From the NCBI RefSeq assembly GCF_000377745.1, contig NZ_KB898709.1, forward strand, positions 253,001 to 317,000: a stretch of 64,000 nucleotides of DNA, read 5' to 3'. The notes under the pieces were generated by a model. It searched no databases. It was not told the origin of the DNA and was given only the letters and a program-made list of their open reading frames with translations. This stretch comes from Gilvimarinus chinensis DSM 19667 (GTDB taxonomy: Bacteria > Pseudomonadota > Gammaproteobacteria > Pseudomonadales > Cellvibrionaceae). Both the position numbers and the translations under genes were made by a program. The first letter of the stretch is position 1. Each line of letters starts with the position of its first letter. Below are positions 36,053-44,602 of this stretch, one piece after another.

Positions 36053-36262
36053 GCCCGTGTCGCCGGGCGTTGCGAGTTACTTTTTGCGGCAAAAAGTAAC
36101 CAAAAACCTCGCCCAACAACTGGCCCCTTCGTGGTGCCCTCCCTCCAGCCAATTTTAGCGGTCGGTCTAAATCGCACGTCCATGTGCGCTTAGACCTTTC
36201 GCGCTCATCCAGAGCGCTCACCCCCTAAAATCGGCCTCCACTCGGCTCAGTCGTAATCGGGC
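36053..36262 (+). repeat. Dispersed ~210-bp repeat, copy B
   Basis: Inverse-orientation copy of the 21916-22169 element. The hairpin arms GTTACTTTTTG-CGGC-AAAAAGTAAC are near its left end, and ATCGGGC closes the right end. It starts 88 bp past trmH. The remainder of the 475-bp gap (35965-36439) holds a short hairpin ACCACC-GCCAA-GGTGGT at about 36357 and the leader of the next gene. No protein-coding frame is convincing. Confidence 0.8.
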
Positions 36263-36439
36263 AAACCCCCTATAAATTCCACGCCTGTAGTTCAATTAAA
36301 TAGAGATCACCCCTCAAAACGAGGCTCACCTCGACCAAAAGTGACACAGACACACCAAACCACCGCCAAGGTGGTATTCCCCCCATACGTGTAATAGTAT
36401 CGACCTCGGATTTTTACTGAATAAATAACGGAGTAACTC

Positions 36440-37237
36440 ATGACATCTGTGGCAAAGATTTTTGCAGGCGCCTGTCTGCTGATCGCCGGACTTTTTACTG
36501 TGCAGGCTCAAGCCGACACCTTGGACAAGGTGCTGGAAAAAAACACCCTGCGCGTGGGTGTGGCACTGTTCACACCCTGGGCCATTCAAAACGAAAAAGG
36601 CGACACCAGCGGTTTTGATGTGGACATTGCCAAAAAGCTTGCCACCGACATGGGGGTTAACCCAGACATTAAAGTCTACGAGTGGGAAGACATTATGCCC
36701 GCGCTGGACAAAGGCGAAATTGACGTAATTGCCGCCGGCCTTGCCGTTACCCCAAAGCGCGCCCTGCGCCTGGAGTTTTCTAACCCCTACTCAGAGTCCG
36801 GCGTTGGTCTTGCCACCAACATCGAAAAAACCAAACACATCAACTCGCTGGCTGAGCTTAACAGCGACAAAATAACCATTGCCGTGGTAAACGACAGCAT
36901 TGGCGCCAGCCTGGCACCGTCGGTGTTCAAAAAAGCCAAAATCCAAACCTTTGACACCGCTAAAGAAGCCGAGGCGGCGGTATTAAAAGGTAAAGCGCAC
37001 GGTTATGTGGCCAGCCAGGCCGTGGTGCGTTTTTTCGCTCTGGATAACAGCGACACTATCGACGTGCCTTTACCCGAGCCACTGCTTAGCTACAAAGTGT
37101 CTTTCGGCGTGCGCAAAGGCGATCAGGCACTGCTAAACTTCTTAAATGCATGGGTGACGGCACGCACCGCTGACCGCTGGCTGCCAGCCACCCAAGACTA
37201 CTGGTTCGATAGCCTGGAGTGGCGGGAGGCGCAATAA
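36440..37237 (+). CDS. Periplasmic solute-binding protein, family 3 (amino-acid type)
   Basis: 265 residues; a signal peptide of about 25 residues ends QAQA-DT. The SBP_bac_3 pattern is clear: LRVGVALFTPWAI, GFDVDIAKKLATDMG, VYEWEDIMPALDKGEIDVIAAGLAVTPKR, then NPYSESGVGLAT. GDTSGFD is the usual first binding loop. No permease or ATPase gene accompanies it, so it either serves a transporter encoded elsewhere or acts in sensing. The next gene begins 1 bp after its stop. Confidence 0.9.
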   Translation: MTSVAKIFAGACLLIAGLFTVQAQADTLDKVLEKNTLRVGVALFTPWAIQNEKGDTSGFDVDIAKKLATDMGVNPDIKVYEWEDIMPALDKGEIDVIAAGLAVTPKRALRLEFSNPYSESGVGLATNIEKTKHINSLAELNSDKITIAVVNDSIGASLAPSVFKKAKIQTFDTAKEAEAAVLKGKAHGYVASQAVVRFFALDNSDTIDVPLPEPLLSYKVSFGVRKGDQALLNFLNAWVTARTADRWLPATQDYWFDSLEWREAQ

Positions 37238-37238
37238 C

Positions 37239-37580
37239 ATGGCGCTTAAAGACAGTGTTTTGATTAGCGTGGCCAGCATAACCTTTGCCTTGGCCGCTAC
37301 AGCGCAGGACTCTGGAACCACCTCTGCCTACGACGACCGTGTGGTAGAAGAGGTGGTTGTGCAAGCGCGGGGCTGGCGACAAAAAGCGCCCGAGCTGGAA
37401 ATTCCAGATACCACACCGCGCTGGCAAATCAGCGACGACACCCGCGAAAAAATGCAAAGCCGTATGCAGTTTGGTTACGACCCGGTGTTGGAGGAAATTC
37501 GCAACACCGACGACCGCATCCAGGTGCGCGGCAATATGGCCGAACCTGAACCCGCAACGGTGTTTAGGCTCAGCTTTTAA
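37239..37580 (+). CDS. Exported hypothetical protein (113 aa)
   Basis: A likely signal peptide (LISVASITFALAATAQ, about residues 7-22) is followed by a hydrophilic mature part. It contains DDRVVEEVVVQARGWRQK, which recalls the N-terminal plug-box-like EEVVVxA of TonB-dependent proteins, but no receptor follows. The ATG is 1 bp after the stop of the binding-protein gene, so translation is coupled, and a terminator follows. The function is unknown; a periplasmic partner of the binding protein is possible. Confidence 0.65.
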   Translation: MALKDSVLISVASITFALAATAQDSGTTSAYDDRVVEEVVVQARGWRQKAPELEIPDTTPRWQISDDTREKMQSRMQFGYDPVLEEIRNTDDRIQVRGNMAEPEPATVFRLSF

Positions 37581-37586
37581 ACGATT

Positions 37587-37610
37587 AAGGCGCCACACGG
37601 CGCCTTTTTT
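37587..37610 (+). terminator. Rho-independent terminator
   Basis: AAGGCGCC-ACAC-GGCGCCTT followed directly by TTTT, 6 bp after the stop codon of the 113-aa protein gene. A classic intrinsic terminator for the binding-protein unit. Confidence 0.9.
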
Positions 37611-37767
37611 ATGACTGTTTTACGACGCTCAGCAGTACGACAACTCTCGGTAATATAGAACCTCTTAGCGTGGCAAACGCGATTACCCGACAATGGCCAT
37701 ATCGAGTTAATCGTACGCGGATATTGGCCAGAGTTTCATGAGCGACGAGGCAGTAAATCAGCGCAAT

Positions 37768-38574
37768 CTACCGCACACCGGGTTGACGATAGCACTCATC
37801 GCCGTCGCAACGATTTACGCTCTCTACCCACGGCACCCCCAACGACCCCACCGCCAACGTAGCGCGATAGCGAGGTTTGGCCATAGGTTTATTGTACTGA
37901 ACCGCACTAGGGCTAATAGCCAGTCGGCGTGCCTTGGCGCGAGATAAATGGTAACTGGTAGCGCCGGTAAGACGAACCCTCACCCGTTTAGTAATGCACG
38001 AATCCGACGGGGAGAGGTTAGCAGGCAGTATCAGGCTGCGTCCAACAAATTGCTGGGCTTTCTCAGCCAATTCACGTTCGGTGCGCGCGGCATCTACAGC
38101 GATCAAACGCGAGGCCCCTTGCTCTTGGCTAATAAGTTCACGCCGAGCTCGCTCCAAAGCGTTTACATCCTCTTCGCGACCGCTGAGCGCAAGTGTCTCG
38201 GCCTCTGCCAGTTTTTGTCGGTACGCCGCCAACAGCGTCAAATAAGGCTCGCCGTCCAAAACCAATAATACATAACCGGTACGAGTATCCCGATGGGATT
38301 GGCAAACCTCAGCAGAAAACCCCAGGGCATTAAATGACGCGTCGCTCAGCGCCACCGCACGGTTCCCGAAATAGCCACCGCCCGCTGCATTACCCTGCCA
38401 GCGCAAATACAAAGAGCGACTGGCGTCGTGTGCGTATTTGGCGGACATGGCAAGTTCGCGTTCGGTCAATTCAAAGTACTCGGCTTCGCCCACAAATCGA
38501 TTAATAACTACCTGCGCCAACACCCAGGCATTCACGCCCAACACCAGCAGTACAGCGTAACGCAAAAGCTTCAT
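37768..38574 (-). CDS. DUF4824-family protein
   Basis: 268 residues. An N-terminal TM helix (about 5-22, LLRYAVLLVLGVNAWVLAQVV) precedes a periplasmic-type region containing LTERELAMSAKYAHDASRSLYLRW, the pattern of DUF4824, and TGYVLLVLDGEPY. The rest is charged helix followed by a C-terminal beta segment. The ATG overlaps the stop of the DUF2157 gene by 4 bp (ATGA), the usual partner of this family. Function unknown; the pair probably forms a membrane complex. Confidence 0.75.
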   Translation of the reverse strand: MKLLRYAVLLVLGVNAWVLAQVVINRFVGEAEYFELTERELAMSAKYAHDASRSLYLRWQGNAAGGGYFGNRAVALSDASFNALGFSAEVCQSHRDTRTGYVLLVLDGEPYLTLLAAYRQKLAEAETLALSGREEDVNALERARRELISQEQGASRLIAVDAARTERELAEKAQQFVGRSLILPANLSPSDSCITKRVRVRLTGATSYHLSRAKARRLAISPSAVQYNKPMAKPRYRATLAVGSLGVPWVESVNRCDGDECYRQPGVR

Positions 38575-39635
38575 AGCTCACCCCCGGCCGCCAGTTTGCG
38601 CAACCGTGTAAACACCACAAGTGCCAGTATCGCGGTAAGCCCTAACAGCAAAAAGAACAGCGACTTAGGCAGCCAACCCCACCACCAGTCAAAAAACTTG
38701 GTGTACAAAAACAAAAAGAAAAACACATTGCCGGTGGCCACAACCGCTGCCCAACCCTGCTTTATACCAAGCAAAATAGCCCCGGCACTGACCGCAAAGC
38801 CCAGCAATTGGTATGTGCCCTCAATAACGTCGTCCCCCCAAGGTAAATAGCTGGCCCGCCCCCAGTTGGACAACACCAAAATCACCGTGCACAAGGCAAC
38901 AAGAGACAGCACACGATAGATGCTGGCAAAGCCGTCGTAGCGAGCCTGTGAAATAACCGATGGCAAGAAAAACAGCGCAAGAGTTGGCAAAATAAAATGC
39001 TCCGGCCGCTCTCCAACCGACAGCCAGTAAGTGCCACTGTAGGTCGCGCTTTGCGCACCGATGAACCCAAACAAAGCCAGCATTGCCACCGCCAGCAACA
39101 GTTTTATACCGAGCGCGTAGGCCAGCAGCCCGGCGTATAAGCTGTACATCACCAGCGCCGCCGGTGAGGGCGTTACGTTGAACATAACCCCCAGCAGAGC
39201 AAGGTTAATAACAAAGCAGGCAAAGCTGATCATGGCGGCAATTTTGGCAAAGTAGCGCGCCTGTCCATCGCGCTTTGCAATAGCGATCACCATCGCCAAA
39301 CTGACCAGTGGCGCTGCCACTAACACCAATACTTGCCACGCGGTGCCCAATAAACCCCAATACTGCTGGAAAAAGAAAAATACGCTGGCCGCCAGCGCCC
39401 AGGCGCCCAAAAAACTCACCACCTGCATGCCCAGGCTCAAACGCTTAGCACCTTCAGCCAGGTCGACATCGTGACTTTGCTGCAACTGCTGTAATTGCTC
39501 GCGGTGATACTGCTCAATGGCGACGTGCTGCGCCTGGCTGAGCTCGACCATCGGCGAAAGTCGGCTCAGCTCACGGCGAAAGGCGTGAATATCGTCGGCG
39601 CGGGCCTGCGCCTCGGCGCGGTTAATCTTTTCCAT
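38571..39635 (-). CDS. DUF2157 membrane protein
   Basis: 354 residues from the ATG at 39635, chosen over an earlier one because AGGAG lies seven bases upstream. A soluble N-terminal helical segment (about 1-75, MEKINRAEAQARADDI...LAEGAKRL) is followed by about ten TM helices. This matches DUF2157 plus its multi-TM part. The function is not known. It is translationally coupled to the DUF4824 gene and is divergent from the GH97 gene. Confidence 0.8.
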   Translation of the reverse strand: MEKINRAEAQARADDIHAFRRELSRLSPMVELSQAQHVAIEQYHREQLQQLQQSHDVDLAEGAKRLSLGMQVVSFLGAWALAASVFFFFQQYWGLLGTAWQVLVLVAAPLVSLAMVIAIAKRDGQARYFAKIAAMISFACFVINLALLGVMFNVTPSPAALVMYSLYAGLLAYALGIKLLLAVAMLALFGFIGAQSATYSGTYWLSVGERPEHFILPTLALFFLPSVISQARYDGFASIYRVLSLVALCTVILVLSNWGRASYLPWGDDVIEGTYQLLGFAVSAGAILLGIKQGWAAVVATGNVFFFLFLYTKFFDWWWGWLPKSLFFLLLGLTAILALVVFTRLRKLAAGGEL

Positions 39636-39770
39636 AGTCTGACTCCTTTTGAGCGCCAATATGCCTGCAGCGCGTAGGCGTGACAAGCCTTAAGGTTCTT
39701 TACTTGTCTGCATCAGGCAGGCAAGGCAAACTGTGCGTCCGCAATCGGTTACAAAATAAAAAGGCACGTT

Positions 39771-41738
39771 ATGAAACTAACCTGGCAAACCGCCACCGGC
39801 GCATTGTTTATTAGCACCCTGCTCGCACCTGTGGCACAGGCCGACACTTATGAGCTGACCTCCCCCAACGGCGAGTTAACCCTCAGCATTAACACCGATC
39901 AAACCCTGCAGTGGTCTGCCAGTTTGAACGGCAAGCCTGCAATCACAGCAAGCCAAATTGGTTTAGTACTTCAGGGCGAGGGCGATATTGCCAGCGGTGC
40001 TAAAGTAAACTCGGCCGATACCAGCGAAACTCAAAACACTTTAACCCCCGCTGTCGCCCATAAAAACTCGCAGGTAAAAGAACATTACCGCGAGCTGCGC
40101 CTGCGCTTTGCGAATGGCTACGGCGTAGACTTTCGTGCTTACAACGACGGCGCTGCCTACCGCTTTGTGGGCGAAACAGACAGCAAGATTGTGATCGAAA
40201 AAGAAATTGCATCGCTGAACTTTCCCGAGCTGACCGAAACTCTGTTCCCGGAAGAAGAAACGCTGATTTCCCACTACGAACGCTCGTACGTACCGGAAAT
40301 GCTCGCTGACATTCAAGCGCCGCGCTTCGCATCACTGCCGGTTTACTTTGATGCCGATGGAATCAACATTCTGTTCACGGAAAGTGATTTGCGCGATTAC
40401 CCAGGCCTGTTCGTAGAGGGCACAGGCGGCAACGGCGTCACAGCCAAGCACCCGGGCGTGGTAACCAAAGCCACCCCCATGGCCGGTTCAGAAGATCGCA
40501 ACCAGGACATCACCATGGCAAGCCACATTGCCGAAACTAACGGCAAGCGTAACTTTCCCTGGCGCCTGGCGGTGATTACCGATAACGACGCCGAACTGGT
40601 ACAGAGCGAACTGGTTTGGCTACTGGCCGAAGAAAACCAGCTGGACGATAGCAGCTGGATTAAACCCGGACGCATCGCCTGGGATTGGTACAACGCCAAC
40701 AATTTATTCGATGTGGATTTCAAAGCGGGCATCAACACGCAAACCTACAAATACTACATCGACTTTGCTGCCCAGCACGGCCTTGAGTATGTGATTCTGG
40801 ACGAAGGCTGGACCAAAACCACCACCAACATCGTCGAATCCAACCCGAACATGGACATCCCCGAGCTGATTCGCTACGGCAAAGAAAAAGGCGTGGGCAT
40901 TATTCTCTGGGCACTGTGGGGGCCGCTGGATAAAGACTACGAAAACATTCTGAAAACTTACGGCGAGTGGGGCGCAGCGGGTATTAAAATTGACTTTATG
41001 CAGCGCTCAGATCAGTACATGGTCAACTACTATGAAAAGATCGCCAAAGAGGCCGCCAAACATCAGTTACTGGTGGACTACCACGGCGGCTTTAAACCCG
41101 CAGGCCTGCGCCGCACCTACCCTAATGTGCTCACCTATGAAGGGGTAAAAGGCAACGAAAACAACAAGTGGAGCCAGGACATCACCCCCGAGCACAATGT
41201 GACCCTGCCTTTTACTCGTATGGTAGCTGGCCCCATGGACTACACCCCGGGCGCACTGCGTAATGCGCATTTGCCGCAGCATCATGTGAGCCATTTCCGC
41301 CCGGTGAGCATCGGCACCCGCGCGCACCAGGTAGCCATGTACGCGGTATACGAAAGCGCTTTGCAAATGCTGTGTGAGTCGCCATCCACCTATTTGCGCG
41401 AGCCGGAAGTGACCGAGTTTATCGCCGCCTTTCCTTCGGTGTGGGATGAAACCCGCGTGCTGGACGCCTCGGTGGGCGACTATATTCTGGTGGCCCGCCG
41501 CAACGGCGACACCTGGTATCTGGGCGCCATGACCGACAACACCGCTCGCACGTTAAGCGTCGACTTCAGCTTTCTTGGCGAGGGCAACTATCAGCTAGAC
41601 CTGCTGCGCGACGGTCTGAACACCGAGCATTACGCCGAGGATTATAAGCGTGAGCAACGTGACATCAGTGCCGCGCAGACACTGGAGATTAACCTTGCCA
41701 GTGGCGGTGGCTGGGCCGGGATAGTCCGTAAACGTTAA
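39771..41738 (+). CDS. GH97 glycoside hydrolase (alpha-glucosidase/alpha-galactosidase family)
   Basis: 655 residues; signal peptide of about 24 residues (APVAQA-D). N-terminal beta-sandwich (25-290), a (beta/alpha)8 barrel (about 295-560) and a C-terminal beta domain. Calcium-dependent GH97 motifs: DEGWTK, GIKIDFMQRSDQ, VDYHGG, TYEGVKG and RMVAGPMDYTPG. Asp408 in IKIDF matches the nucleophile position of the retaining branch (such as BtGH97b), and Glu457 in TYEGV is the acid/base candidate. The inverting SusB-type HHE base motif is not seen. It is expected to release glucose or galactose from alpha-linked oligosaccharides in the periplasm. It stands alone. Confidence 0.88.
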   Translation: MKLTWQTATGALFISTLLAPVAQADTYELTSPNGELTLSINTDQTLQWSASLNGKPAITASQIGLVLQGEGDIASGAKVNSADTSETQNTLTPAVAHKNSQVKEHYRELRLRFANGYGVDFRAYNDGAAYRFVGETDSKIVIEKEIASLNFPELTETLFPEEETLISHYERSYVPEMLADIQAPRFASLPVYFDADGINILFTESDLRDYPGLFVEGTGGNGVTAKHPGVVTKATPMAGSEDRNQDITMASHIAETNGKRNFPWRLAVITDNDAELVQSELVWLLAEENQLDDSSWIKPGRIAWDWYNANNLFDVDFKAGINTQTYKYYIDFAAQHGLEYVILDEGWTKTTTNIVESNPNMDIPELIRYGKEKGVGIILWALWGPLDKDYENILKTYGEWGAAGIKIDFMQRSDQYMVNYYEKIAKEAAKHQLLVDYHGGFKPAGLRRTYPNVLTYEGVKGNENNKWSQDITPEHNVTLPFTRMVAGPMDYTPGALRNAHLPQHHVSHFRPVSIGTRAHQVAMYAVYESALQMLCESPSTYLREPEVTEFIAAFPSVWDETRVLDASVGDYILVARRNGDTWYLGAMTDNTARTLSVDFSFLGEGNYQLDLLRDGLNTEHYAEDYKREQRDISAAQTLEINLASGGGWAGIVRKR

Positions 41739-41757
41739 ACGACGCAACCTATGCAAA

Positions 41758-41789
41758 CGCCGCCGCGGTGCTAAACCACCTCGGCGGCG
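41758..41789. terminator. Stem-loop between convergent genes
   Basis: CGCCGCCG (41758-41765) pairs with CGGCGGCG (41782-41789), and the interior GGTG-CTAAA-CCACC extends the stem across a bulge. It lies 20 bp after the GH97 stop and 21 bp before the end of the CbiM-like gene; probably bidirectional. Confidence 0.65.
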
Positions 41790-41809
41790 GACAGCTCACT
41801 CGCCCCGTA

Positions 41810-42517
41810 TCAATCCCCCAGATACCACTCATCCCGATAAGTTTTCACCATATCCGGCCAAAGCACGGTAAACACCGTGGCCAAAGCGCCGTTGCAAAAC
41901 CCTTCGGGGAACATCATCAACACAAACAATAAGCCGTGCTCATGCACAACCGCCAGTGGCGCTGCGCTGCCCGTCAGGTAAAACAGAGCAAAAGCGGCGG
42001 CCCCCATCCACAGGCAGCTGAGCATTGCGCCGAAAAATCCCGCGCCTAAAAAGAAGGTAAACGGATTTTTAAAGCTCCAGCGATCCACCAGATACAGCAC
42101 CAGCAAAGTCCAGCTGGCGGGCACCAAAACGCTCAACACAAAATCCACCGGCAAGGCTGCGGGGTTAAGGCCCTGCCATGCCTCAAGCCATCCATCCAAA
42201 CTGCCCCACAGCGCCAGCCGGTACACCTGCAAAGCGACCAGGGCTAAAGCGCCAATAATAAGTGCCAGATGCCAGCCAAAAATCATGGTGACCACCGCCA
42301 TCAGCATGGGGTGAAAACCCAAGCTGTCTCGCACTTCCACCTGCAGCAACCAGAATAAGCCCAGCACCAAAATCGCCGCGAAAAAGGCGTGCTGACGTTG
42401 CTGCGTCGCCACAAGCTGACGCCAGGGCGCACCTTGCAAAGCCAAGCCCAAGGCGGGCAAAGCCAGCGCCAGGCTGACGACCAGCAATAAAAGCGGTGGG
42501 GGCAGAAGTAGGTTCAT
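41810..42517 (-). CDS. CbiM-like energy-coupling factor permease
   Basis: 235 residues with about six TM helices. The family core is LGFHPMLMAVVTMIFGWHLALIIGA and the C-terminal MFPEGFCNGALATV, as in the CbiM/PF01891 group. CbiM proteins are substrate-binding components of ECF-type Ni/Co importers. The canonical N-terminal MHIxDG metal-binding start of CbiM is absent (it begins MNLLLPPP). No CbiN, CbiQ or CbiO genes are adjacent. Metal import is therefore not assured. Confidence 0.75.
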   Translation of the reverse strand: MNLLLPPPLLLLVVSLALALPALGLALQGAPWRQLVATQQRQHAFFAAILVLGLFWLLQVEVRDSLGFHPMLMAVVTMIFGWHLALIIGALALVALQVYRLALWGSLDGWLEAWQGLNPAALPVDFVLSVLVPASWTLLVLYLVDRWSFKNPFTFFLGAGFFGAMLSCLWMGAAAFALFYLTGSAAPLAVVHEHGLLFVLMMFPEGFCNGALATVFTVLWPDMVKTYRDEWYLGD

Positions 42518-42641
42518 GGAAGTATTGTAACCTTTGCGCTAACGCTTGTTGCGACGTGCGAAGCTGGCTATTCTGCCAACCATTCATTCGCCCCTTGCAC
42601 CGGGCACCAGTTATAGTAATATTGACCAAAAGAGGTAAGCC

Positions 42642-43190
42642 ATGGCTTCGCTGCAAGATCAGTTGAAAAACGCCGGCCTGATAGACGCCAAAAAAGCCAA
42701 ACAAATTCAAAAAGAAAAAAGTAAGCAACACAAACAGGCGGTTAAATCCGGCCAAGCGACCGAGAACGAAAGCAAGGCCGAGGCGCAGGCCGCCCGCCAA
42801 GCCAAAGCCGAGCGGGACCGCGAACTTAACCGTCAACGCCAGGCCGAAGCCGAGAAAAAAGCCATTGCCGCACAAATTAAGCAGCTGATTGAAACCAACC
42901 GTCAGCCCAAACACGAAGGGCGCGAAAACGAGCTGGAATACAATTTTACCGATGGCAAAAAAATTAAAAAAATCTTGCTGGGCGAGCAGGCTCACGGCCG
43001 AGTCACTCGCGGCCAGCTGAGCATCGTAAAACTCGGTGACGGCTATGAGCTGGTGCCGAAAAAAATTGCCGACAAAATTGCCGAACGCGACCAGGCCTAT
43101 GTACTGGTGGCGAATACACTTAAAAACGACGACCAAGATGACGATGATCCGTACAAAGATTACGTTATCCCCGACGACCTAATGTGGTAA
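42642..43190 (+). CDS. DUF2058 protein (YaiL-like)
   Basis: 182 residues, cytoplasmic. Begins MASLQDQLKNAGLIDAKKAKQIQKEK, the DUF2058 signature, followed by a Lys/Glu/Gln-rich coiled coil (about 20-90) and a compact C-terminal domain (YNFTDGKKIKKILLGEQ...YELVPKKIADKIAERD). An acidic stretch and the conserved DLMW end the protein. GAGGTAA precedes the ATG. Function unknown; nucleoid or RNA association has been suggested by composition only. Confidence 0.9.
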   Translation: MASLQDQLKNAGLIDAKKAKQIQKEKSKQHKQAVKSGQATENESKAEAQAARQAKAERDRELNRQRQAEAEKKAIAAQIKQLIETNRQPKHEGRENELEYNFTDGKKIKKILLGEQAHGRVTRGQLSIVKLGDGYELVPKKIADKIAERDQAYVLVANTLKNDDQDDDDPYKDYVIPDDLMW

Positions 43191-43296
43191 ACACAGGCCG
43201 CTGCACTGTTAGTACGGCCTGTTGTTGACACAGCACTTGCGAAAATTAAACGGCTTTTCGCAGGAACGATAAACAATAATTCAACAGGCCCAGACT

Positions 43297-44436
43297 ATGA
43301 CCATCAACCGCCGCACCCTACTCACACGCACCGCCCTTGGTGCCGCCGCCCTGGCGCTTACCAAACAAAACGCCATCGCCAAGGCGCTTGCCGAAACCGG
43401 CTTAAAAGACTTGTATAAAGACGATTTTTACATCGGCACCGCCATTGGTAACGCCCGCCTGACCAATCCACCCGCCGGTTTTAATGCCTTGTTGGCTCGT
43501 GAATTCAACACCATGACCATGGAAAACGACATGAAGTGGGAGCGCATTCACCCAGAGCCCGAAAAGTGGGTGTGGGACCACGCCGACCAGTTTATGCAGT
43601 TTGGCGAGCAGCACGGCATGTTTATGGTGGGCCATGTGCTGGTTTGGCACTCGCAAACCCCGAGCTGGGTATTCAACGACGACAACGGCAAACCACTGTC
43701 ACGCGAGGCTTTGCTGGCACGCATGAAAAGCCACATCGATACCCTGGCGGGCCGCTACCGTGGCCGCATTCACGCTTGGGATGTGGTGAACGAAGCCATC
43801 GACGAAGACAAAGGCTGGCGCAAAAGCCCCTGGTTTAACCAGATTGGGCCGGACTTTCTCGATCACGCCTTCCGTTTCGCACGCGAAGCGGCCCCCGAAG
43901 CGCACCTGATGTACAACGACTACAACATGCACAACCCGGGCAAGCGCCAGTTTGTCGTGGATATGCTTAAGCGCTTTAAGCAAGAAGGCGTGCCCATTGA
44001 TGGCGTGGGCATGCAAGGCCACGTCGGGCTGGAGTACCCGAATATAGCCGAGTTTGAGAAAAGCATTGAAGCCTATGCCGCCCAAGGCGTTGCCGTGCAT
44101 ATCACCGAGCTGGACTTAGACGTGCTGCCCGTTGCCTGGGATCATATCGGCGCAGAGATTTCCGACAACTTTGCCTATTCAGACGAACTTAACCCCTACC
44201 CCAACGGCCTGCCCGCCGACATAGAAGACAAACTCACCGAGCGCTACGTGCAGTGGTTTAAGCTGTTTTTAAAGCACCGCGAGAACATCGCCCGCGTCAC
44301 CTTCTGGGGCACCGGCGACAGCGAATCGTGGAAAAACGACTTCCCGGTAAAGGGTCGCACCAACTATCCACTGCTGTTTGATCGCCAGTATCAGCGCAAA
44401 CCAGCCTATCAAGCCGTCGCTGATCTGAAAAAATAA
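43297..44436 (+). CDS. GH10 endo-1,4-beta-xylanase, Tat-exported
   Basis: 379 residues. The N-terminus INRRTLLTRTALGAAALAL is a twin-arginine signal with RR at 5-6. GH10 barrel: ENDMKWE, GHVLVWHSQTPSWV, acid/base Glu166 in WDVVNEA, GVGMQGH and nucleophile Glu271 in ITELD. It retains configuration and cleaves xylan or xylo-oligosaccharides. No linker or binding module is present, so it is probably a periplasmic enzyme acting on imported oligosaccharides, unlike the lipoprotein xylanase at 29.7 kb. Confidence 0.92.
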   Translation: MTINRRTLLTRTALGAAALALTKQNAIAKALAETGLKDLYKDDFYIGTAIGNARLTNPPAGFNALLAREFNTMTMENDMKWERIHPEPEKWVWDHADQFMQFGEQHGMFMVGHVLVWHSQTPSWVFNDDNGKPLSREALLARMKSHIDTLAGRYRGRIHAWDVVNEAIDEDKGWRKSPWFNQIGPDFLDHAFRFAREAAPEAHLMYNDYNMHNPGKRQFVVDMLKRFKQEGVPIDGVGMQGHVGLEYPNIAEFEKSIEAYAAQGVAVHITELDLDVLPVAWDHIGAEISDNFAYSDELNPYPNGLPADIEDKLTERYVQWFKLFLKHRENIARVTFWGTGDSESWKNDFPVKGRTNYPLLFDRQYQRKPAYQAVADLKK

Positions 44437-44464
44437 ACCCCGTAAGCCTCCCCCCCTTATCGTC

Positions 44465-44493
44465 GGGCCGCAATATTTGCTATATTGCGGCCC
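44465..44493. terminator. Perfect 12-bp hairpin after the Tat xylanase
   Basis: GGGCCGCAATAT, loop TTGCT, ATATTGCGGCCC: a perfect stem 28 bp past the xylanase stop codon. There is no T-run, so Rho-independent action is uncertain, but the stability and position before minC suggest a terminator or transcript-end protection. Confidence 0.6.
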
Positions 44494-44602
44494 ACTTGGC
44501 AAAACCGCGTGCGAGGCCTTTTGCGGCCCACACAGTAACGCTAACCTGCCCACATTGATCAAACGGCCCTAACAGCCGTGTTAAAAACATCAGGATACCT
44601 CG

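Noticed and set aside
42183-43136. Long (317-residue) minus-strand frame across the CbiM-like and DUF2058 genes
   Set aside because: Antisense to two well-supported genes; the composition follows codon-position bias of those genes.
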